Assembly (NCBI RefSeq): GCF_003991585.1
Contig: NZ_PQSP01000001.1
Coordinates: forward strand, 496,001 to 560,000
Direction: 5' to 3'
Origin: Saezia sanguinis
Lineage (GTDB): Bacteria > Pseudomonadota > Gammaproteobacteria > Burkholderiales > Burkholderiaceae_C
DNA: 64,000 nucleotides
This document shows, piece after piece, positions 34,113-43,199 of the stretch. Numbering within the stretch: position 1 is the stretch's first letter; every line of letters starts with the position of its first letter. The position numbers and the translations under genes are program-made. Under the pieces are notes generated by a model. The model searched no databases and was not told the origin of the DNA. It worked only from the letters and a program-made list of their open reading frames with translations.

Positions 34113-34496
34113 ATGGACTTTCAATCTGATACCGCTTTTCAGCATCGCATCACAGCGTACGGCCCCGGCTGGATCGAGGTTGATGGTGAGCGCCAGAACA
34201 GCAGCCTGCTGCTCAGCTCCAAAACCGGCATACTGTCATGGCCATATCCCCGTTTTGACACGTTGGACGAACAGGCATTTTCCCAGTTGTTGCAGTATCG
34301 GCCTCAGATTATTGTATTTGGCAGTGGCAGCCAGTTGCGATTTCCTCGCCCGACCTGGATCAAAGCGCTGATTCAGCAGCAGATCGGCGTGGAAACCATG
34401 GATTTATACGCTGCCTGCAGAACCTATAACATCCTGGCAAGCGAAGGCAGAAACACCATTTTTGCCGCACTGATTGAATCTCCTGATACGCCCTAA
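34113..34496 (+). CDS. Mth938-domain protein (DUF498 family)
   Basis: A 127-residue soluble protein with the Mth938/DUF498 pattern: FQHRITAYGPGWIEVDGE, IIVFGSGSQLRFP and a C-terminal MDLYAACRTYNILASEGRNTIFAALI. The mitochondrial relative NDUFAF3 assists assembly of complex I, and a full nuo operon is present 7 kb away; a similar role here is only inference. Confidence 0.9.
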   Translation: MDFQSDTAFQHRITAYGPGWIEVDGERQNSSLLLSSKTGILSWPYPRFDTLDEQAFSQLLQYRPQIIVFGSGSQLRFPRPTWIKALIQQQIGVETMDLYAACRTYNILASEGRNTIFAALIESPDTP

Positions 34497-34615
34497 AAAA
34501 GCCTATCTTGGACTATAACATCGTCATCTGCTGGGCTATCATAGCCAAAAATAGGTAATTTAGATTAAAATAGAGCTTTGCACGCCAATACAACTCTAAA
34601 ACCTAAAGCAGACAC

Positions 34616-35104
34616 ATGGCCATTGTTTTAAATAAACCCCTTCCCGAGTTTGAAGCGCTCGCGACTGGTGGTATCAAGTTTTCACCGCAAAACTACCTTG
34701 GCAAAACCGTTGTCCTGTACTTCTACCCCAAAGACAACACGCCAGGCTGTACAACAGAAGCTTTACAGTTTCGCGACAAACACAAAGAGCTGGCTAAAGC
34801 CGGAGCTGTTGTGTTTGGTGTATCGCGAGACAACATGCAGTCTCATGAAGCCTTTAAGAAAAAACTGGGACTGCCGTTTGACCTGATTGCAGATACAGAA
34901 GAAAAACTGTGCCATATGTTTGGCGTGGTTAAAAATAAAATCATGTATGGCAAAAAAGTCAAAGGCATACAGCGCAGCACCTTTCTGATTGATACAGAAG
35001 GCATTCTGCGTGAAGAATGGCGCGGCCTGAAGGTACCGGGTCATGTGGATGAAGTGTTGAAAGCCATCAAGGCCATTAACAAAGAAGCCAAAAGCGCTGC
35101 TTGA
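34616..35104 (+). CDS. bcp: Thiol peroxidase BCP/PrxQ
   Basis: A 162-residue peroxiredoxin reducing hydrogen peroxide and organic peroxides. YFYPKDNTPGCTTEALQF contains the peroxidatic Cys45. The resolving Cys five residues later, found in E. coli BCP, is absent; the only other Cys is Cys99 in EEKLCHMFG. It would act as a one-Cys enzyme or use Cys99. A terminator follows. Confidence 0.94.
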   Translation: MAIVLNKPLPEFEALATGGIKFSPQNYLGKTVVLYFYPKDNTPGCTTEALQFRDKHKELAKAGAVVFGVSRDNMQSHEAFKKKLGLPFDLIADTEEKLCHMFGVVKNKIMYGKKVKGIQRSTFLIDTEGILREEWRGLKVPGHVDEVLKAIKAINKEAKSAA

Positions 35105-35124
35105 AAACGTCATGCATTCCGACT

Positions 35125-35157
35125 AAAAAGCATATCTTGCCGTGATATGCTTTTTTT
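35125..35157 (+). terminator. Terminator behind bcp
   Basis: AAAAGCATATC pairs with GATATGCTTTT around a short loop and ends in a run of seven T. Confidence 0.75.
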
Positions 35158-35320
35158 ATGGTGCTTTGCTGCCAGTGCGCTGAAAAAGCACGTTGATTAT
35201 TTTGCATGCATATCGATACGCCGGGATACCATCGATCATAATCCTGTGCTAGGATTGCGCTGCTTTGCAAGCAAAGCAATGTGCTTACCCCACCCCCATA
35301 TTAAAAAGGACAGAACAACC

Positions 35321-36292
35321 ATGGCAGGAGCAAGTCTGCTAGCTTTACTGGATGACATCACAACGCTTCTGGATGATGTCGCCACCATGACCAAAATTGC
35401 CGCCCGCAAAACGGCAGGCGTACTCAGTGACGACCTGGCTTTAAATGCCCAGCAGGTTGCTGGCGTCAGCGCCAAACGCGAGCTACCTGTGGTATGGGCC
35501 GTTGCCAAAGGCTCCATGCTCAATAAGGCATTCCTGATCCCTGTCGCATTGTTAATCAGTGAGTTTTTACCATGGCTGATTGTTCTGCTGCTCATGATCG
35601 GCGGAGCCTACCTGTGCTACGAAGGCGTGGAAAAACTGCTTCACAGTTACCAGCACTGGAAACAGAAAAAACAAGGTCAGCACTCAGAAGATGCCAGCGC
35701 ACTGGCCAATACTTCAGTCAGTGCAGAAGACATTGCAGCGCTGGAAAAAAGAAAAATCCGCGGGGCCATCCGTACCGATTTTATTTTGTCAGCAGAAATC
35801 ATCGTGATTGCACTCAATGTGGTACAGAACCAAACGCTGATGATGAAATTTCTGGTGCTGGCCGCTATTGCTGTGCTAATTACCGTAGGTGTTTATGGCA
35901 TAGTCGCAGCCATTGTCAAACTGGATGACATCGGTTACTGGATGGTTCGCGACAGTGAAGAAACCGCCCTTCGCCGCAAGCTGGGCATGCTGCTGGTCAA
36001 CGCCGCCCCTCACCTGATGCGCTTTTTATCCATTGTGGGAACCATTGCCATGTTTTTAGTGGGCGGCGGTATTATCATGCACAATGTGGCAGCTCTGCAC
36101 CATATGGAGCTTGACGTTGCCAATTGGATAGCGACAACACCTGCTGTGGGTGAACTGTTTCAGGCCATCACCCCTTCCATCATGAGCCTGGTATTGGGAT
36201 TAATCGTCGGCGCTGTGGTGCTGGCAGTTGTTAGTGGTATAGAGCACTTTTTTAGCAAAACCAACAAAGCGGATAAACCATCCGCCAGTTAA
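35321..36292 (+). CDS. DUF808 (YedI-like) inner membrane protein
   Basis: A 323-residue membrane protein starting MAGASLLALLDDITTLLDDVA, the typical DUF808 start, with about six membrane helices. AAAAGGA lies eleven bases upstream of the chosen ATG. The frame is open for 58 more codons upstream, but these cross the bcp terminator and are unlike the family. Function of the family is unknown. Confidence 0.9.
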   Translation: MAGASLLALLDDITTLLDDVATMTKIAARKTAGVLSDDLALNAQQVAGVSAKRELPVVWAVAKGSMLNKAFLIPVALLISEFLPWLIVLLLMIGGAYLCYEGVEKLLHSYQHWKQKKQGQHSEDASALANTSVSAEDIAALEKRKIRGAIRTDFILSAEIIVIALNVVQNQTLMMKFLVLAAIAVLITVGVYGIVAAIVKLDDIGYWMVRDSEETALRRKLGMLLVNAAPHLMRFLSIVGTIAMFLVGGGIIMHNVAALHHMELDVANWIATTPAVGELFQAITPSIMSLVLGLIVGAVVLAVVSGIEHFFSKTNKADKPSAS

Positions 36293-36313
36293 CACAGCTT
36301 GCATAGACCCGCT

Positions 36314-37276
36314 TCAGTCTTTTGCAAGCTGTGCTTCAAACCAGTGCAGCGCCTGAACCGTGGCTTCAGGCGCATCCGCATAGACAATATGCCTTTGCGA
36401 CATTGAGCGCAGCCACGTGATCTGGCGTTTGGCCAACTGACGTGTCGCAGCCACGCCTGTCAGCATCAATTCCGCTTTGATGCGCTCATCATCATCGCCA
36501 CTCAAGGCCGTGTTTTCCAAAGCAGCCCAGGCCTGCCGGTAGCCAACTGAACGTATGGCGGGCAAATCGGCATTCAGATCGCCTCTTTGCATCAAAGCCC
36601 GCACCTCATCCAGAAAACCCATTTGCAGCATTTGTGCAAAACGCTGCTCAATGCGCTGGTGCAGCCAGGCACGCTCCTGTGGCTCCAAAGAGAGCAGCGG
36701 CGGGAATGGCCTGTTGCCCTTTGCCGTGAAAAAAGATGAAAGTGGTTGCCCACTGACCAGCCAGACTTCCAGCGCCCGTTGAATGCGTTGAGAATCGTTT
36801 GGCGCTAAACGTGCTGCGGTAACAGGATCAACCAGGCTCAGACGTTTATGCAGTGCTGGCCAGCCTAGTTCCACCGCTTCGGCCTCCAGGCCTGCACGTA
36901 CCTCAGGCGTTGCCACAGGCAAGTCATCCAGCCCGTCAATCAATGCCTTGAAGTACAACATGGTGCCCCCCACCAGCAACGGTATTTTGTTGCGCTGGTG
37001 AATTTCATTGATCAGCCTGGATGCATCTTTGACAAAGTCTGCCGCAGAGTAAGGGTTGTAAGGTTCACGGATATCGATCAAATGGTGTGTTACCTCTGCC
37101 CGCTCCTGCACAGAAGGCTTGGCACTGCCAATATCCAGCCCGCGATAGACCAGTGCTGAATCGACACTGATGATTTCCACCGGCCAGCGGTGCGCGATTT
37201 CCAGCGCAACCGCCGTTTTTCCTGAGGCGGTCGGACCAGCAATACATAAATAATGAGGTAAAGTATTGGTGCTCAT
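36314..37276 (-). CDS. miaA: tRNA dimethylallyltransferase MiaA
   Basis: A 320-residue enzyme adding a dimethylallyl group to A37 of tRNAs reading UNN codons. The P-loop GPTASGKT is at residues 14-21, with [18 protein letters not shown] and [18 protein letters not shown] following; the C-terminal [17 protein letters not shown] is also typical. Convergent with the DUF808 gene. Confidence 0.95.
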   Translation of the reverse strand: MSTNTLPHYLCIAGPTASGKTAVALEIAHRWPVEIISVDSALVYRGLDIGSAKPSVQERAEVTHHLIDIREPYNPYSAADFVKDASRLINEIHQRNKIPLLVGGTMLYFKALIDGLDDLPVATPEVRAGLEAEAVELGWPALHKRLSLVDPVTAARLAPNDSQRIQRALEVWLVSGQPLSSFFTAKGNRPFPPLLSLEPQERAWLHQRIEQRFAQMLQMGFLDEVRALMQRGDLNADLPAIRSVGYRQAWAALENTALSGDDDERIKAELMLTGVAATRQLAKRQITWLRSMSQRHIVYADAPEATVQALHWFEAQLAKD

Positions 37277-37361
37277 AGACTTGTTGATTGTCCCATGAAG
37301 CGCTCATCTGATGTGGCGGGTTCACAGCAATGCTAGCATTGGTACTGTGTGACGCAAACAA

Positions 37362-38219
37362 TCAGTGAAAATCCATTAACTGCTGCAACGTTGCACGTAA
37401 ATCTCCGGCAGGAATGTTCATCATGGCATTGTGATGCGTACCATTTATCACCGGCAAATAGCGTTTCGGCTCGGCGGCCTGGTCAAACAGCTTTTGCCCC
37501 AGGTGAGAAGCAATCGTTTTATCCGCACTGCCATGGATAACCAGAACAGGTGAACCCATGGATGCAATTTTGCTTCCTGCATCAAAACGCTGTGTCAACA
37601 ACGGCCAGACCGGTATCCGGCCCCATTTAGGCAATGTCACAAAGACTTCATACGTGGATGGGAAAGTTGCCTCCAGAATAACACCCTGCTCATCCTGCAC
37701 CCGGGCCGCCAGATCGACAGCAATGGTTCCTCCCAATGAGTGACCATATATGAAACGCTGTTGTGCCGGGTGATGTATTTGCAGCCACTGCCAGGCCTGT
37801 GCGGCATCTTCATATGCCATGGCTTCAGACGGCATATATCCGCTGCTTTGCCCAAACCCCCGGTAATCAATCCCCAGAACAGAAAACCCCAGCTCATTTA
37901 ACCTCTGCATCCGCCAGATGCCCGATAACACAGGCCAGCGAGCACCATGCAAATACAAAACCACTGGCGCATCTGCCCGTTTTGACGGCAGCCAGACGCC
38001 ATGCAAAGACTCTTGTGCATTGGTTTGATGGGAATAAAAATCAATCCATACATCCTGATACGCTATTTGTTGAATCAAGCGTTCTGCTGCGGCCAGATTC
38101 TCATGGCCGGGACGAAATATCCAGCTCCGCTGCTTTTCATCCAGCCAGGCAAAACCTCCCAGCAACAAGATCACCAGCCCCATCAGTAAACAACAGCAGA
38201 ATAAACGCAGTTTGCTCAT
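37362..38219 (-). CDS. Membrane-anchored alpha/beta hydrolase
   Basis: A 285-residue protein. Residues about 3-25 are a hydrophobic anchor. The nucleophile elbow YGHSLGGT, the acid in VIHGSADKTI and the histidine in NGTHHN form a plausible catalytic triad. It resembles the BEM46/YqkD-like hydrolases, whose natural substrates are mostly unknown. It stands alone between miaA and the etf genes. Confidence 0.85.
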   Translation of the reverse strand: MSKLRLFCCCLLMGLVILLLGGFAWLDEKQRSWIFRPGHENLAAAERLIQQIAYQDVWIDFYSHQTNAQESLHGVWLPSKRADAPVVLYLHGARWPVLSGIWRMQRLNELGFSVLGIDYRGFGQSSGYMPSEAMAYEDAAQAWQWLQIHHPAQQRFIYGHSLGGTIAVDLAARVQDEQGVILEATFPSTYEVFVTLPKWGRIPVWPLLTQRFDAGSKIASMGSPVLVIHGSADKTIASHLGQKLFDQAAEPKRYLPVINGTHHNAMMNIPAGDLRATLQQLMDFH

Positions 38220-38351
38220 ACAAATTCAAATCATGTTCATTATGGATATGATGATGGCAAACCTCTGTGAAGTTTGTATGAACTCATTGTGAAATCTCAC
38301 AACTAAAATAAACATTAGGGCGCGTTAACTCACCCTGATTCCACCCAAAAT

Positions 38352-38381
38352 AAAAAGGCGTTTAAAAATAAACGCCTTTTT
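38352..38381. terminator. Bidirectional terminator behind etfA
   Basis: AAAAAGGCGTTTA (38352-38364), loop of four A, and TAAACGCCTTTTT (38369-38381). It ends the etfBA transcript on minus and would also work on plus. Confidence 0.8.
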
Positions 38382-38399
38382 ATTCAGAAAAGAACGTGC

Positions 38400-39332
38400 T
38401 TACAGCGCGTTCACCAGTTCCGGTACTGCTGTAAACAGATCGGCAACCAGGGCATAATCAGCCACAGAGAAAATAGGTGCTTCCGGGTCTTTGTTGATAG
38501 CCACAATAACTTTGGAATCCTTCATCCCTGCCAGATGCTGAATGGCGCCTGAAATACCAACGGCAATATACAGCTCCGGGGCCACAATTTTTCCTGTTTG
38601 CCCAACCTGCAGGTCATTGGGCGCATAACCTGCATCTACCGCTGCACGGCTTGCCCCTAAAGCGGCATTGAGCTTATCAGCCAGAGGAACCAGCACTTCA
38701 TTGAACTTTTCAGCACTGCCCAGCGCACGCCCACCGGACACAATGACCTTCGCAGCCGTCAGTTCAGGACGATCGCTCTTGGTCAGTTCACGCCCGACAA
38801 ACTTGCTTTTCCCGCTGTCCTGCACAGCAGCGACTGATTCCACCGCCACGGCAGCAGAACCGGTTGCAGCCGGATCAAACGCCGTTGAGCGTACCGTCAC
38901 GACCTTGACCGCATCTGCACTCTGAACGGTGGCAATGGCATTTCCTGCATAAATAGGGCGCTCAAAAGTATCTGCACTCACCACTTTGGTGATTTCAGAG
39001 ACTTGTGCAACATCCAGTTTGGCTGCCACGCGTGGTGCCGTATTTTTACCATTGGCTGTGGCTGGGAAAAAGATATGGCTGTAGTCCGAGCTAATTTTCA
39101 AAACCTGCGCCGCCAGATTTTCTGCCAGGGCATTTTCAAGGCAGGCGTCATCGGCATGCAAAACTTTAGCAACGCCTGCAATCTGGGCTGCCTGTTGAGC
39201 AACCGCCTGAGCGTTCAGCCCGGTGACTAAAACATGCACATCTCCACCAACCTGTTGAGCTGCGGCAACAGTATTCAACGTTGCGGCCTGCAGTGTCTGA
39301 TTGTTGTGTTCGGCAATTACCAGTGTTGTCAT
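38400..39332 (-). CDS. etfA: Electron transfer flavoprotein alpha subunit
   Basis: A 310-residue subunit that binds FAD. The C-terminal part carries the signature YAPNDLQVGQTGKIVAPELYIAVGISGAIQHLAGMKDSKVIVAIN. With EtfB it passes electrons from acyl-CoA and other dehydrogenases to the quinone pool. It starts 16 bases after etfB. Confidence 0.96.
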   Translation of the reverse strand: MTTLVIAEHNNQTLQAATLNTVAAAQQVGGDVHVLVTGLNAQAVAQQAAQIAGVAKVLHADDACLENALAENLAAQVLKISSDYSHIFFPATANGKNTAPRVAAKLDVAQVSEITKVVSADTFERPIYAGNAIATVQSADAVKVVTVRSTAFDPAATGSAAVAVESVAAVQDSGKSKFVGRELTKSDRPELTAAKVIVSGGRALGSAEKFNEVLVPLADKLNAALGASRAAVDAGYAPNDLQVGQTGKIVAPELYIAVGISGAIQHLAGMKDSKVIVAINKDPEAPIFSVADYALVADLFTAVPELVNAL

Positions 39333-39348
39333 TTTTACATTACTCCCT

Positions 39349-40101
39349 TCAGATCACTTTGGCTTCGTTTTTCAGTTTTTCAACCAGTGTTGCAACATCC
39401 GGCACCACCACACCTGCTTTACGCGCAGCAGGCTCGGCCACCTTCAGTGTCTTCAGACGCGGAGCAATATCCACCCCCAGATCTTCAGGTTTAACCACAT
39501 CCAGTTGTTTTTTCTTGGCTTTCATGATGTTGGGCAGTGTGACATAGCGCGGCTCATTCAAACGCAAATCGGTTGTGATAACAGCAGGCAATGTCAATGT
39601 ATCTGTTTCCAGGCCGCCGTCGACTTCACGTGTCACGGTCACTGCATCAGCAGCAAGCTCTACCTTGGATGCAAATGTGGCCTGCGCACAATCGGCCAAA
39701 GCCGCCAGCATCTGTCCAGTTTGATTGGCATCATCATCAATGGCTTGTTTGCCCATGATCACCAGCCCCGGCTGTTCCTTATCCACCAGCGCCTTTAGCA
39801 GCTTCGCCACAGCAAGCGGCTGCAACTCTTCGGCAGTTTCAACCAAAATGGCACGATCTGCACCAATGGCCAATGCGGTACGCAATGTTTCCTGAGACTG
39901 AGCAACCCCGCAGGATACAGCCACAATTTCGGTCACGCTGCCCCCTTTTTCCTTTAAGCGCACAGCCTCTTCAATAGCGATTTCATCGAATGGATTCATG
40001 CTCATTTTGACATTGGCAATATCCATTCCGGAACCATCTGATTTAACGCGTACTTTAATGTTATAGTCCACTACTCGTTTTACCGGGACTAAGATTTTCA
40101 T
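39349..40101 (-). CDS. etfB: Electron transfer flavoprotein beta subunit
   Basis: A 250-residue partner of EtfA, starting [42 protein letters not shown] and [20 protein letters not shown] are the usual signatures. The ATG at 40101, preceded by GAGGAG, was chosen; an upstream in-frame start at 40116 lies before this ribosome binding site. Confidence 0.96.
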   Translation of the reverse strand: MKILVPVKRVVDYNIKVRVKSDGSGMDIANVKMSMNPFDEIAIEEAVRLKEKGGSVTEIVAVSCGVAQSQETLRTALAIGADRAILVETAEELQPLAVAKLLKALVDKEQPGLVIMGKQAIDDDANQTGQMLAALADCAQATFASKVELAADAVTVTREVDGGLETDTLTLPAVITTDLRLNEPRYVTLPNIMKAKKKQLDVVKPEDLGVDIAPRLKTLKVAEPAARKAGVVVPDVATLVEKLKNEAKVI

Positions 40102-40406
40102 GCAGCTTCTCCTCAAGCATCGTTGAAAGTTAATCGTTATTGACCATCACAAATGACAGGCATAGCTTCAGATTTCATCATCACAATGAAAAATCCAAAA
40201 AAATTCCTGGGCACCGCAAAAAGTGCATTTGCCAATTCTAAACGTGAATGCGTATTGCCGGGGAGAAAAACGAGCTAAACCCATGTTTTTCATAAGCTTC
40301 ATTTTGCCAGGAGAAACACATACCATGCTCTTGCCCGGCAATGTCACAACCTCTCAAATACCAGATATTTTGCGGTGCTTTGCCCCAGAAATTCCGTGCA
40401 AAGTGA
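40102..40406. other. Intergenic region etfB / DUF1178 gene
   Basis: About 300 bases. It should contain the etf promoter on minus, which I could not locate with confidence, and the end of the DUF1178 transcript. No gene or strong hairpin seen. Confidence 0.4.
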
Positions 40407-40883
40407 TCACTGAAGCGACCCTTTCATCGCGGCAGGCAATGGCAGCGCCATCACCTCGATGCCCTCTTCCTCGAGTGTCTGGACTTCCTCCGGCGTTGTT
40501 TGTCCTCGAATACCTCTTTCAGCTACTTCACCATAATGTATACGTCTGGCTTCTTCTGCAAAACGCTCACCCACATCTTCGGTATTTTTCATCACATGAT
40601 CAACAACCTTCAGCCAAAGAGACTGCATGGCATCATGTGGTAAATGCGACGCACTGCCAGCCGGAAGCGTGTTATTTAGATGATTGCCTGTGTCTGCTTC
40701 GTCAGAATGTCGCCCTGATTTGAGATTCAAACGCGGTGCGGCAGGCAGTTTGCTGATTTGCGTACTGCCACAGAATGGGCAAGACACCAATGCATCGGCA
40801 TTCTGGCTCTGATAATCATCCTCTGAGCCAAACCAGCCTTCAAAAGTGTGCCCATGTATGCACTGGAGATCAAATACTTTCAT
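40407..40883 (-). CDS. DUF1178 family protein
   Basis: A 158-residue protein starting MKVFDLQCIHGHTFEGWFGSEDDY, with CIHGH and CPFCGS supplying a likely zinc ribbon, and a C-terminal region EEARRIHYGEVAERGIRGQTTPEEVQTLEEEGIEV. These are the marks of DUF1178; function unknown. The ATG at 40883 is preferred to an upstream TTG. It stands next to the NUDIX gene downstream of nuo, an arrangement seen in relatives. Confidence 0.9.
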   Translation of the reverse strand: MKVFDLQCIHGHTFEGWFGSEDDYQSQNADALVSCPFCGSTQISKLPAAPRLNLKSGRHSDEADTGNHLNNTLPAGSASHLPHDAMQSLWLKVVDHVMKNTEDVGERFAEEARRIHYGEVAERGIRGQTTPEEVQTLEEEGIEVMALPLPAAMKGSLQ

Positions 40884-40957
40884 AAAACGACAAAACAGCA
40901 AAATACAGCAGTAAAAACACTGCTATTGCCATGATAGCAGGTAATCAGTGATACAGC

Positions 40958-41521
40958 TCAAACCACCTGCCAATCAGGCTGCCACTCATCATGCAGCCAG
41001 GCATTCAGCCACCGCAGTGCACACAAAGTTTTGCTGTCCGTGATGGTCCCGTCCAGACTCCACTGATTGACCTGTTGTACTGGAGCTGTAAAAACATCAA
41101 CAAACTCCCCTTGGTCAAGCCTTTGCGCTCCTGCACTTAATTCTGTTGCTAACCAGATGTGAATGATTTCATCAGAGTATCCAATACACGGATAAATTTT
41201 GCCCGCATACGCCCAGCGCCGTGCCGTATAACCGGTTTCTTCGCGTAACTCCCGAACCGCACACGACAAATCTGACTCCTGCGGATCGAGTTTACCCGCA
41301 GGAAACTCAATCATCTCCTGCTGTACAGGGTAACGGTACTGCTTCTCAAGCACCAACTGCCCGTCTGGCAACACCGGAATAACAACTGCTGCGCCAGGGT
41401 GCACACAGTATTCGCGCGTGGCCTGCTTTCCATCCGGCAACAATACAGCATCGCGCCTGATTTCAAGAAAACCGCCCCGATAAGCGACTTGAGAGTCAAT
41501 CGTCTTTTCTTTTAAAGACAT
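40958..41521 (-). CDS. NUDIX hydrolase (ADP-ribose pyrophosphatase-like)
   Basis: A 187-residue enzyme. The NUDIX box is complete (G-x5-E-x7-RELREETGY, starting GKLDPQE). The preceding EMIEFPAG and the following GYSDEIIHIWLA resemble ADP-ribose pyrophosphatases. It would hydrolyse a nucleoside diphosphate derivative; the exact substrate is not certain. Confidence 0.9.
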   Translation of the reverse strand: MSLKEKTIDSQVAYRGGFLEIRRDAVLLPDGKQATREYCVHPGAAVVIPVLPDGQLVLEKQYRYPVQQEMIEFPAGKLDPQESDLSCAVRELREETGYTARRWAYAGKIYPCIGYSDEIIHIWLATELSAGAQRLDQGEFVDVFTAPVQQVNQWSLDGTITDSKTLCALRWLNAWLHDEWQPDWQVV

Positions 41522-41581
41522 GGCTTATGATGACTTCCAATATAGGTTGATTCAAATTCAATGCAAAAGGTATGCATGAAG

Positions 41582-41638
41582 AAAAAAAGCTACCGATATG
41601 CAGGTGAAAGAATTCACCTGCCCTTTTTGGTAGCTTTT
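41582..41638 (-). terminator. Terminator of the nuo operon
   Basis: AAAAGCTACC pairs with GGTAGCTTTT and encloses a second hairpin CAGGTGAA/TTCACCTG; a run of T follows on minus. It lies 38 bases after nuoN. Confidence 0.8.
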
Positions 41639-41675
41639 CTATATGAGAAACGCCAATCCTGGCCAAGTTGCGCTA

Positions 41676-43184
41676 CTAAGCCCAAATCGAGCGAATAGCA
41701 AAGATACAAGCTGTCATTAAAAATCCTGGGAAAATTCCCAGCAACAGGATAGCTAAGCCATTCAGCGACAATAAATAACGCTGCTCATTCCCACCGTGGG
41801 TGACAACTTTCGGCGCATTCTCTTCGGGAGCATCAAAATACATGACTTTGACCACTCTCAGATAGTAGTAAGCACCAATCAAAGACATGATCACCGCATA
41901 AACGGCCACTGCAGTAAACCCGGCATGTACCAATGCCTGAAGCACAAACAGCTTGGCATAGAACCCTACCAGCGGCGGAATACCTGCCAACGAAAACATT
42001 GCAATGGCCATGACAGCGGCCATCAGCGGGCTATGCTGATTCAATCCTTTCAAATCATTGATCTTGTCAAACTTTTCACCGTTACGTGACAAATACAGCA
42101 ATACACCGAACGAAGCCAGAGTCGTCAATACATAGCTGATCAGATAAAAAAGCCCGGACTGATAGCCACCACCCTGCAATTGGTTACCAACACTCATGGT
42201 CCAGCCGCCACTGAGCAGATCCAGCAATACAAAACCCATTTGAGCAATGGTCGAATAAGCCAGCATACGCCGGATATTGCTTTGCATGATGGCAGCCAAA
42301 TTCCCAACCAGCAACGATAGTACCGCCAGAATCATCAGCATTTGCTGCCACTGTACATGCATGATAGACAGCATATCCACCAGCAGACGCACCGCCATCG
42401 CATAAGCTGCCAACTTGGGCATACTGCTCACAAACAATGTAATGACTGTGGGAGAGCCCTGGTACACATCAGGCACCCACATATGGAAAGGCACGACCCC
42501 GAGCTTAAATGCAAGGCCCGATACAATAAAAACCAGACCGAAAATCAACACACGGTTATATTCAACCCCTGCATTCTGCCCTTCATACAAAGCACTGACA
42601 ATTGCACTTAATTCCAAGTTGCCGCCAGAAGCACCATAGATCAGGGACATACCATACAGCATGAAGCCACTGGCCAAAGCGCCTAACACAAAGTATTTCA
42701 TTGCGGCTTCAGTCGCATTTTTATCGTCCCGCCGTAATGCCACCAGAGCGTAAAGAGACAGAGACATCACTTCCAGGCCCAGATACAACATCAGCAGGTT
42801 GTTGCCCGAAATCATGACCATCGCACCCAGTAAGGAGAGCAAAGCTAAGCTGAACAACTCGCCTTTGAGCATTTGACGCGAGAGAGCATAAGACCTTCCA
42901 TACGACAAGATCAACATCACTGCAATTACCGCACAGAATTTCAGCAGACTGGCAAGCTGATCGACCACCACCATGCCATTCCAGGCCACCACTTTATAGC
43001 CATTGATAAACTGAATCAGTTCCAGAATCGCAATAGCAAGCAAAGTTATCTGCGACAGCACATAGGGTGCCGTCTGCTTCTCTGTCCGGTCTTTACCCAA
43101 ACCAATCAAGGTAATGACGCAGGCCATTACTGCCAGAATTACTTCGGGGAAAATCGCGCTCCAAACCATATTTTCACCATTCAT
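41676..43184 (-). CDS. nuoN: NADH-quinone oxidoreductase subunit N
   Basis: A 502-residue antiporter-like membrane subunit of complex I with about 14 helices. It has the proton-channel region with the conserved Lys in VVPFHMWVPDVYQGSP and the discontinuous helix region AYSTIAQMGFVLL. Last gene of the operon, followed by a strong terminator. Confidence 0.97.
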   Translation of the reverse strand: MNGENMVWSAIFPEVILAVMACVITLIGLGKDRTEKQTAPYVLSQITLLAIAILELIQFINGYKVVAWNGMVVVDQLASLLKFCAVIAVMLILSYGRSYALSRQMLKGELFSLALLSLLGAMVMISGNNLLMLYLGLEVMSLSLYALVALRRDDKNATEAAMKYFVLGALASGFMLYGMSLIYGASGGNLELSAIVSALYEGQNAGVEYNRVLIFGLVFIVSGLAFKLGVVPFHMWVPDVYQGSPTVITLFVSSMPKLAAYAMAVRLLVDMLSIMHVQWQQMLMILAVLSLLVGNLAAIMQSNIRRMLAYSTIAQMGFVLLDLLSGGWTMSVGNQLQGGGYQSGLFYLISYVLTTLASFGVLLYLSRNGEKFDKINDLKGLNQHSPLMAAVMAIAMFSLAGIPPLVGFYAKLFVLQALVHAGFTAVAVYAVIMSLIGAYYYLRVVKVMYFDAPEENAPKVVTHGGNEQRYLLSLNGLAILLLGIFPGFLMTACIFAIRSIWA

Positions 43185-43199
43185 TTGTCTCGCTCCCCA

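Noticed and set aside
35147..35320. 58-codon N-terminal extension of the DUF808 gene
   Set aside because: Begins within the bcp terminator region and does not resemble the family; the ATG at 35321 has AAAAGGA upstream.
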